Shown here one piece after another: positions 57,527-64,000 of a stretch of DNA of 64,000 bases. Position 1 is the stretch's first letter. The number at the start of each line of letters is the position of its first letter. A program made the position numbers and the translations under genes. The notes below the pieces were generated by a model. That model saw only the letters and a program-made list of their open reading frames with translations. It did not search any database and was not told the origin of the DNA. Source of the DNA: Rhabdophis nuchalis (Eukaryota > Chordata > Lepidosauria > Squamata > Natricidae); the NCBI GenBank assembly GCA_039707465.1, contig CM077643.1, positions 48,578,605 through 48,642,604 on the forward strand. The letters run 5' to 3'.

Positions 57527-57883
57527 ATGACGACTCAACAGCCTTCTGAACTCGAACGAATCATCGTGGTATTAAATACAATTGGGCAAAAATTAACTGG
57601 TCTAACTGACCGTATGGAGAACATGACATTGGAAATCCAAAAAACCAAAGAGGAAATGAGCGAAATGAATATTAATTTCGCAAAGCAGAACGTGGAGATG
57701 AAACTTATTAAGGATGAAATTGAACAGATCCATGTACATGAGGCGCAGACTGATCGTAAGATTGAGGGGATCTTTTTTAAAAATCAGCAACAAGACAAGA
57801 GAATTAGTCTTTTGGAAGAAGATGCAAGAAAATATAAGGAAGATAAGGTGGATAATCTGAAGCAAGGAAACCCTGAGTTTTAA
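57527..57883 (+). pseudogene. L1 ORF1 N-terminal coiled coil, fused to flanking DNA
   Basis: ATG at 57527 opens MTTQQPSELERIIVVLNTIG, followed by a heptad-rich coiled coil (LTGLTDRMENMTLEIQKTKE, VEMKLIKDEIEQIH, ISLLEEDARKYKED). The L1 part stops at 57864. The last codons before the TAA (GNPEF) are read from the second target duplication, i.e. host DNA. An L1-type 5' UTR lies at about 56865-57526 (start near GGGGCGTGGCTATGATCG). No RNA-binding domain is attached in this orientation. Confidence 0.85.
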
Positions 57884-59834
57884 ACAGACAGACAAAAACT
57901 TTAACTGGGTGACTTGTAATTCTCCCAAAACAGCCAAATGAAAACTGAATGTGTTAATATAAAATAACTACTATACAGTATGTGTGAGGTAAAGAGGAAG
58001 AGAAAACTAGGGTGGAAGATTGAATGGAATGCCTAAACATCTGAGTAAGATCCACACTCATTACAATATTTTCTTTTTTATCCTATCTCTGTTTATGTAA
58101 GTTTATATTTTGCTGGTTTGCCTGAAATACAAGTGGGCATCTTTAGATATGCCACCAAAATAATGGTCCTGGATGACTCCTATCAACCACACTTTTCCTG
58201 CCCTTTTGGCTGCTGCGACTGCCAAAAACTGCATTAGGAAGGGGACATTCTGCAGTGAAGATGTGACATATATGTCTTTTTCCAAAGCATATTTTTGGGT
58301 GGGCTATTATGCCTCTGAAAGAGGATAAGTGTAGTATTCATTTCTGTTATTTAGAGCCCAAAAGTGGCTTCATATATAAGCTCATATTGATGCTTTTTTC
58401 TCCTGAAAACTCAATTGCTTATAATATTGAAGTGAAATATACAAATCCTTGGGCTATCTTCCCAAGTATACATTAAGAATCAGTTCATATTTGACCAAAC
58501 TCAAGAATGCACCCAAGCAGGTATAATTCTAAAAATCTGAACATCAGAAAAAGGGTTGCAATTGGAAATTGCGATCAGAGCACAAAAACACATTGCATAC
58601 AATAATTTTGAAACAGCCTAATTGTTCCTGTATGGTTAGAAATTCAGAAAGAGTAGACCTTGATTATTACATCAAACTTTCCCTGTTGTCTTGTATTTCT
58701 TTGGAAGTGGAGACCAAAAAATGACTACAGTCACACCAACTGTGGATAGGTTCTGGAACTGAGCCCACTAGGGGTTCCTCCCCTCTTTATCAGCCTCTGT
58801 TTCCCTCAAACCCTTCCGGTGCATTTTCTTTCATCCTTCCTTCCATTGTGGCACCAAATGAGAGGAGCAATAGCTGCGACTACAGCATCTCATGACTGAG
58901 TAGGAGGAGGAAGGCACAGCAGGTGTGAAATGGCTGGGCAAAGCATGGGAATGCTCTTTTCTTGGCCAGCAGTAGCTCTTCTGGGAGTTCCCTGGCTCAG
59001 TTTGGCCACCCACTAATGAGCACTGCTGCTGGCCCAGCAGAACTTGCTCCCCCACTCTAGCCAGGCCCATTGAAAATGCAACCTGAGCCAAGGACAAGAA
59101 TATTCTTGGCTTGGTCTGTGATGGTCTTCCCTGAGAAGTTGGACTGGGGAAAACTAGAGAGTGATTCCTGCTCTCTGTGGGCCAAGCATCTCTGCTTGGC
59201 TAGCAATAACACCTGTTGAGGATGGCTGGTCAAATGGGAAATGTTCAGTCAGAAGCACCATTGGTGCACAAATGGGGATCGTTCTTTCATTTTGCATAGC
59301 AAGCCCGGCTGAAAGAACACCTGGGAGGATATAGCAGAAGTTCCTCTTCATCCTTGGCAGGGTATCTTGGAACCATTTGTCTGAATGGCCCCTTTTCTGT
59401 GCAAGTCAAAGTTTCTGTTCTCTGTTCCTTTTGCTTAAAACACATACAGAGAGAGAGAGAGACAAACGGACAAACAGCACACACATGAATATTATTTTCA
59501 TGAGCTAGATTACTATCCTGAATATGTTACAGATACATTTGTGAAAGTAAATGCCATTGATCACAATGGGACATACATTTGAGGAAAGGTTCTTGTTACA
59601 GCTTATATCCTACTTTCCCTTATGATGAGGTTGGTCTATGTAGAATCTGTAAACGATGCCACCCAGCACCATTTGCTATTTTTTTTGCAAAAGTAATACT
59701 GCTTTTGGATCAGAAGCATATATAAAGAAGTGTGAAAGGTAAAAAGACTCTGAATGTATATTGATTTTCAGTTCTTCTTGTCCCATCCATTCATAAAACA
59801 GAGCCTTAATAAAAGGCATGCACATCCTATCATC
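57884..59834. other. Unassigned intronic sequence
   Basis: About 1.95 kb without recognised exon or repeat; a G/C-moderate stretch at 58740-59350 shows no coding motif. Confidence 0.35.
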
Positions 59835-60680
59835 AAAAAACGTAGTTGACTTCCGGTTCCGGCTCCTGCGGCGACGGGCGAGCCTAGCGCTCGCTCGCCG
59901 CTTTGTTTCTTCTTCTGCCCCCCAACGGGGGCGAGACTCCTCTTTTTTGAGGGTCTCCCGTAGGGCCGGCTCGTCGGGGGGCGCCCCCCCCCACGGCGGT
60001 GGAGGAAGTGGCTTCCGGCGCGGCTCAGGTGAGGGAGAACATGCCAGCGGGGGGTTCTCCCTTCGCCTAAGGAAGACGGCGCCATTCACAACAATGAGGA
60101 GGGCTGATCGGCTTGGTCGGAAGGGCTCCCGAGGCTTCAGCTGCGAGGAGAGAGTGAGTTTTTAAAAAAACTTTTTTTCTGCTGCCAGCCAGGCTGAACG
60201 GACTGGGAGGGGGGTGTTTATTTTTTTTAAAAAAACCCTCGGATTTAAGCGGCACGTCAAAATGGCTTCTCTGCAAAGAGAAAGCGGAAACTTTCACTCC
60301 GGACGGTCTCTAACAAGGGAAAGTGGATTGTGACTTTCTGCAACATTGTTTCTAGGTCTGGCTGAGTTTAAAAAATTCTTTTTTTTTGCTACTCTCTCAC
60401 CTGGCGCTGAGATGAGCGGTGGAAGTGGCTTCTCTGTGTCCCTGCCTGACTATTTCAACTAAGGAAAATTTCCAGCGTCTCTTTGAAAGCAGGACTCTCT
60501 CTGGAATTTTGAAAAAAAAATTCTTTTAATGGATTTGTGACTTCTTCTCTGGAATACCTTCGTTATTACTATTTGTTGATTTGGGAAATTGTGTCTCTTT
60601 TGGTTTCTGAATTGTTTGCAACTCCACAGCCCTGAATTGAACTGAGCTCCTGATCTGCCCCACCAGCCCCACCCGGAAAA

Positions 60681-60691
60681 CGCCATCTTGG
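60681..60691 (-). promoter_or_regulatory. YY1-like site before ORF1
   Basis: CGCCATCTTGG is the reverse complement of the YY1 core CCAAGATGGCG. It sits 24 bp upstream of the ORF1 start. Human L1 has a YY1 site at the very start of its 5' UTR that positions transcription; a role here is only inferred. Confidence 0.45.
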
Positions 60692-60715
60692 TGGCAGTGA
60701 CTCTAACTTTTAACC

Positions 60716-61564
60716 ATGGCACAAGAAGCAGCACTTGTAAATTTGGAACAAAGGATGGCTTCTCTTGAAACCTCTATGCAAACTTTGATATCAGAAATAA
60801 AGGCCCAGAGGGCTGAAAATAGTACTTTTAAAAAGGAACTATTGGATACCCGGAAGCAAGTGTTGGAGAATACACAGAAGAATGAAGAATTGGAAGGAGG
60901 GTTGGAGGGGGCTAAGGGAGAGATTAAAAATGTTTCTAATGAGGTGGGGGAAATAAATGGGCATGTGTCTAGGATAGATATGGAAAGAATGACATATTTT
61001 TTGAGATTTCAGAATGTTCTTGAGGAATCTGGTGAATGCCTACCTGATCTTATGAGTACAATTTTAGCAGACTATTTACAAAAACCTAAGGATGAGATCA
61101 GGCGGGACATTGACCTAGCCTATAGAATTAATTCTGCATATGCCAGGATGAATGAAGTGCCTAGAGAGATACATGTGAAATTTGTTAGAAGGTCAACCAG
61201 AGAGGAAATCCTGAAAGCGCAGAGAGAGAAACCTTTAACTTATCAACGAGAAACGGTCACTATCTTGAAGCAGATCCCTAGAAAAATTAGAGATTCAAGA
61301 AGGAATTTTTCCTTCTTGTCTAAAACCTTGTTTGATCACGGGATTTGGTTCAAGTGGATGACACCTGAAGGGATGCTGGTGTTCTGGGAAGGAGGAAGAG
61401 TGAGGATTAAAACAGTTGCTGAGGCGGAAGCCTTTCTTAAAAAACATTCCTCTGCCCTGGGGGAAGATCCAGGGGGGACGGAGGGGGTCACGGCCCCGCC
61501 CACGGGGGGCCAGGGAGGAGAGAAAGAAGATACAATAGCCAAAAGACTTAGATCAAAAAAATAA
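60716..61564 (+). CDS. L1 ORF1-type RNA-binding protein, intact, 282 codons
   Basis: ATG at 60716 has an optimal context (A at -3, G at +4). Residues about 1-95 form a coiled coil (LVNLEQRMASLETSMQTLIS, FKKELLDTRKQVLENTQKNE), expected to trimerise. Residues about 92-165 match the RRM-like domain (MTYFLRFQNV, REIHVKFVRRSTREEILKAQ). Residues about 170-245 form the C-terminal domain (TVTILKQIPRKIRDSRRNFS, FDHGIWFKWMTPEGMLVFWE, RVRIKTVAEAEAFLKKHSS). A Gly/Pro/Thr-rich linker and a basic end (AKRLRSKK) follow. L1 ORF1 proteins bind L1 RNA in cytoplasmic particles and act as nucleic-acid chaperones in retrotransposition. No stop or frameshift is present. It is clearly different from the ORF1 of the L1 at 55.5-57.9 kb. 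Whether it is expressed cannot be seen. Confidence 0.88.
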   Translation: MAQEAALVNLEQRMASLETSMQTLISEIKAQRAENSTFKKELLDTRKQVLENTQKNEELEGGLEGAKGEIKNVSNEVGEINGHVSRIDMERMTYFLRFQNVLEESGECLPDLMSTILADYLQKPKDEIRRDIDLAYRINSAYARMNEVPREIHVKFVRRSTREEILKAQREKPLTYQRETVTILKQIPRKIRDSRRNFSFLSKTLFDHGIWFKWMTPEGMLVFWEGGRVRIKTVAEAEAFLKKHSSALGEDPGGTEGVTAPPTGGQGGEKEDTIAKRLRSKK

Positions 61565-61929
61565 CTTTGCCTTGATTTTTCTTGAACAATTTTGTATAAT
61601 ATTTCTATCCGGACTTTTTGTAAATGTCTGACAGCATGAAAGGGAGAATTTAGGTAAATGTACTTGCTTTCATCTTGTAGTGGTATGGAAAATGTTTTCT
61701 ATGTTAACTTTTTTTAATGTGTATTTTGAGGTCTCGGAAGGTCCGACGACTCTGACGTGAATGCTCTCAAAATTTCTTTGTAACCATTACCCTATCCTGT
61801 TAAAAAATGTAAAACCAATAAAACTTTTTCAATATAAAAAAAAACGTAGTTTAAGGTGAAAGCATAAGATCATTCTGATTTCCAGGTGTGCTTCAAAAAC
61901 CCAGGAAATCAGAACATCAGCACTGAACA

Positions 61930-62925
61930 TCAGCACTCAGTAGGCAAAGACTGAGCATGCGCGAAGGAATGGCGGCGGAGGTTTGAGGCGATGCTGACCG
62001 GAGGCCCATTTGGCTCGGAGGACGCGGTCGGCCCCTTTGGGGTGATCGGCAAGGGCCGGCCCAGCAAGTTGAAGACCCAGCCGTCACACTGAGGCCTTTC
62101 CAACGCCGGTGAGTGTGACGGCTGAGACGGGAGGTGCGGGGGGAGCCCGGAGGAAAACGCCGGAAAAAACGCCGGCAGGCCGGAAAGTCGGAGGCCCTAG
62201 CGGAGGCCAGGCAAAGGCTGGAGGCTCTGGTGGATTGATAGAGCGGCGGCAGAGGGAGCGCCGGAAGGCCGGAGGCCCTGGCAGAAGCCGGTGGAGGCCG
62301 GAGGCCTCAGATGGAATGGAGCGGCGGCGGAGAGCGCCGGAAGATCCTGAGGCCCTGGCGGAGGCTGGTGGAGGCCGGAGGCCCTGGCGGAGCGGCGGCG
62401 GAGAGCGCCAAAAGGCCGGAGGCCCCAGCGGAGGTTGGCGGAGGCTGGTGGCCCCCGGCAGAGGGGCGGAGCTGCGCGGACCATCTCAAACCCGGCGGAG
62501 GCCCCTGTGGAGCAGCGAGGCCGGGAGAAGGCCTCCACAGGGGATGGCTGGTGAGGTTGGCGGCCGCAGAGGGACGGGAGGTGCGGCGGACCGATGGAGC
62601 GCCGGAGGCCCCAGCAGAGGCCTATTGGAGTGGTGGAGGCCCTGGCTGAGGCCCTGGTGTGGGGTAGCGAGCCTGCGACGCGGTGAGGCCCTGTGGAGGC
62701 CTGATAGAACAGTGGAGGGAATTTTCCTCCCCCCCCCCCAGGACTCCCCGATAAAACATCTACGGGGAGGGGGGGCGAGAGCGAAGCAAGGCCAGCCCAA
62801 AGGAAAAACAGCTCCAGCCACCCCGTGGAAAGCCTCTACCCGAGGAAGAACTGACTGACCCTTATGATCTATTTTCCCTGTTGATTTGACTTGCACTTGC
62901 ACTTTATCTATGCGTTTCCTCCCTT
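61930..62925 (+). mobile_element. CpG-rich 5' region of an L2-type LINE with tandem GGAGGCC repeats
   Basis: GC-rich sequence from about 61958 (CTGAGCATGCGCGAAGGAAT) leading to the L2 ORF. From about 62160 to 62700, blocks of GGAGGCCGGAGGCCCTGGCG and GAGCGGCGGCGGAGAGCGCC alternate as irregular tandem repeats, as in LINE promoters. The 249-codon plus-strand frame here (62109-62858) is Gly/Arg/Ala repeat translation and is not credited. Assigning it as the 5' UTR is inferred from position; the exact 5' end is unknown. Confidence 0.55.
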
Positions 62926-62949
62926 TAAAGCCAGCAATGGAGCCACGGG

Positions 62950-64000
62950 ATGGTTTTTTATTCAAGGTCCGACCTCCTCGATCTGCGAGAGTCCCCCCTC
63001 TCGCAGGTTTGGCCCCTTAGTTTATCTCGGGCCCACCTCAAGGATGGGTTAATTAATCCAGAGAGGTGGAAAAAACGCAAGCTCAGGGGGTTTTTAAATA
63101 AATTTTTAATTAGGCTTTTAAGGGGTTCTGGGGTGGGGGAGGGGTTTAAAAAAAGATATAGACAGATGGAGACTGAAACAGTGATCAGTAGTAAGGGCCA
63201 GGATAGCAGTCGACGGCGGGAAGCGGAAGGCGAAAGGAAGGGGGATACCCGAGTCGTTCCTCAGGAGGGCATACCAATTCAGAGGGTCGTGGGGAGGGGC
63301 AGGACCGAGGGGAGACAATTTTCATCCTCCCGGTTGGTGGCACGCAGCCGTTGGTTACAAACGGTCGGGTGTCACAACCCCCGCAGGCTAGGTGGCCAGG
63401 GAATACAGAGCCAGGGTCTGCGGCTGATGTTTTGCAACGCCAGGTCCGTTGTCAACAAAGCCCCCCTCATTAGTGACCTTGTGTCAGAGGGGGAGCCGGA
63501 CCTGGTAGGGATTGCGGAGACCTGGTTGGGCCACGAGGGAGGTCATCCCCTCGTTGAAATGTGCCCACCAGGCTACCGCGCATTTCATCAGCCGCGGGCC
63601 CTAGGCAGGGGTGGTGGGGTAGCGGTCATTATTAAGGAAGGCCTGGAGCCGAGAGAGACCATTGTGCCTCAGACCTCCGGCTGTGAGTCCCTATGCAGGA
63701 AGTGGGGCCTTGGGAGGCAGTTGGGCTTGCTGGTTGTATACCTGGCTCCCCGCTATGTAGCAGCAGCCCTGCCCGAGCTCCTGGAGGTGATCGCTACGGT
63801 GGCAGTGGAGACCCCCAGACTCATAGTCATGGGGGACTTTAATCTGCCATCGTTGGGCGAATCATCCGTGGTAGCTCGGGAGTTCATGGCTTCCATGACG
63901 GCCATGGACCTGACCCAAGTAATTCAAGGCCCCACCCATGAGGGTGGACATACGCCGGACCTCATCTTCGTCTCGGGCCAATGGAAGAGTGATCTGGGTA
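62950..64000 (+). CDS. L2-type LINE ORF2, intact N-terminal part, runs off the window
   Basis: An in-frame stop (TAA, 62926-62928) precedes ATG at 62950. The frame is then open for 350 codons to the window end. It starts MVFYSRSDLLDLRESPLS, a leader typical of L2/CR1-superfamily ORF2. A basic region follows (GFKKRYRQMETETVISSKG), then the endonuclease: LRLMFCNARSVVNKAPLISD (N motif), PDLVGIAETWLG (catalytic E), GRGGGVAVIIKEG, LIVMGDFNLPSLG (D and N) and HTPDLIFVSGQW (late D motif). The apurinic-type endonuclease nicks the target for reverse transcription, whose domain should lie beyond 64000. An alternative start is ATG at 63166. No disabling mutation is seen in the visible part. Confidence 0.85.
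   Translation, partial: MVFYSRSDLLDLRESPLSQVWPLSLSRAHLKDGLINPERWKKRKLRGFLNKFLIRLLRGSGVGEGFKKRYRQMETETVISSKGQDSSRRREAEGERKGDTRVVPQEGIPIQRVVGRGRTEGRQFSSSRLVARSRWLQTVGCHNPRRLGGQGIQSQGLRLMFCNARSVVNKAPLISDLVSEGEPDLVGIAETWLGHEGGHPLVEMCPPGYRAFHQPRALGRGGGVAVIIKEGLEPRETIVPQTSGCESLCRKWGLGRQLGLLVVYLAPRYVAAALPELLEVIATVAVETPRLIVMGDFNLPSLGESSVVAREFMASMTAMDLTQVIQGPTHEGGHTPDLIFVSGQWKSDLG

Larger units (their letters stand above)
55476..57881 (-). mobile_element. Twin-primed (internally inverted) L1 insertion
   Basis: Flanked by a 17-bp duplication AGGAAACCCTRAGTTTT with one mismatch (55476-55492 and 57865-57881). Reading from the left: an A-tail remnant on the minus strand (T-rich, 55493-55525), the start of ORF2 and the end of ORF1 on the minus strand (to about 56750), about 100 bp unassigned, then a 5' UTR and the start of ORF1 on the plus strand (about 56865-57864). 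Opposed 5' and 3' pieces within a single target duplication are the hallmark of twin priming. The target GAGTTTT/AAAC fits L1 endonuclease. ORF2 is cut after about 110 codons. Confidence 0.88.
59848..61838 (+). mobile_element. Full-length ORF1-only (half-L1-like) retrotransposon
   Basis: 1,991 bp flanked by a perfect 13-bp duplication AAAAAACGTAGTT (59835-59847 and 61839-61851). The target complement TTTTTT/GATG fits the L1 endonuclease preference. It has an 868-bp GC/CpG-rich 5' UTR (start GACTTCCGGTTCCGGCTCC), a single ORF at 60716-61564, a 3' UTR of about 270 bp with AATAAA at 61817-61822, and an A tail. There is no ORF2 trace between the ORF1 stop and the 3' UTR. It must have used L1 proteins in trans, at least for cleavage and reverse transcription. 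The perfect duplication and open ORF suggest a recent insertion. Confidence 0.92.

Noticed and set aside
59818..60165. 115-codon Arg/Ser-rich frame at the start of the half-L1
   Set aside because: It starts in host DNA before the target duplication and crosses into the 5' UTR, so it cannot be an element gene.
62109..62858. 249-codon Gly/Arg/Ala-rich frame upstream of the L2 ORF, possible L2 ORF1
   Set aside because: Made of irregular GGAGGCC repeats, with comparable frames on the other strand; no zinc knuckle, coiled coil or esterase motif.
1..64000. CRISPR arrays, operons, phage or other prokaryotic systems
   Set aside because: Spliced vertebrate exon, LINEs, SINEs and TA/8-bp-duplicating DNA transposons show this is animal nuclear DNA; the direct repeats present are microsatellites and transposon tandem units without spacers.

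Overview
This is vertebrate nuclear DNA, almost certainly from a squamate reptile and most likely a snake. The reasons are a Sauria-type SINE, CR1 copies that end in an (ATAGA)n/ATTCT tail, abundant L2-type LINEs with CCGCCCTGAGT-like 3' ends, and dozens of hAT, mariner and Helitron-derived repeats in AT-rich spacer. One protein-coding exon of a host gene is recognisable: the first coding exon of DAAM1 (51172-51393, + strand), with 39 nt of 5' UTR, an optimal start context, a (CT)n-rich splice acceptor and a GTGAGT donor. The 51 kb to its left is presumably 5' intron or upstream DNA of DAAM1. The 12.6 kb to its right is the next intron.

Layout. 1-4 kb: three hAT-type elements (3-590, 1428-2929, 3048-3977), two with perfect 8-bp target duplications, the last carrying an L2 insertion. 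4-20 kb: mostly unassigned spacer with scattered SINE, CR1, L2 and small DNA transposons, plus a GC palindrome and pyrimidine-tract repeat at 15.3-17.3 kb. 20-34 kb: a mariner-type MITE split by an L2, a Sauria SINE, perfect-palindrome hAT MITEs, an L1 ORF2 relic, a minimal Helitron (32161-32490) and a solo LTR with a 5-bp duplication (33272-33710). 35-38 kb: a hAT MITE abutting a nearly complete Tc1 transposon. 39-40 kb: a mariner MITE split by a short ORF1-only retrotransposon. 42-46 kb: two minus-strand L2 copies, the second with reverse transcriptase. 46.8-49.3 kb: a hAT MITE and a 2.2 kb Helitron with palindrome and (TAGG)n cargo. 49.6-54 kb: DNA transposons and an inverted pair of L2s around the DAAM1 exon. 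55.5-57.9 kb: a twin-primed L1. 59.8-61.85 kb: a full-length, intact, ORF1-only L1-like element. 61.9-64 kb: the 5' end of an L2 whose ORF2 is still open at the window edge.

The most interesting object is the ORF1-only element at 59848-61838. It has an 868-bp GC-rich 5' UTR, one intact 282-codon L1-ORF1-type gene, a ~270-bp 3' UTR with AATAAA, an A tail, a perfect 13-bp target duplication and an L1-endonuclease-type target. A second, 5'-truncated insertion at 39626-40125, with its own 19-bp duplication, has the same direct ORF1-stop to 3'-UTR junction. The lack of ORF2 therefore looks like a family trait. This is the architecture of the mammalian half-L1 (HAL1) elements, here in a squamate.

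No CRISPR, rRNA, true tRNA gene or prokaryotic feature is present. Family names are from recognition by eye, without database comparison.
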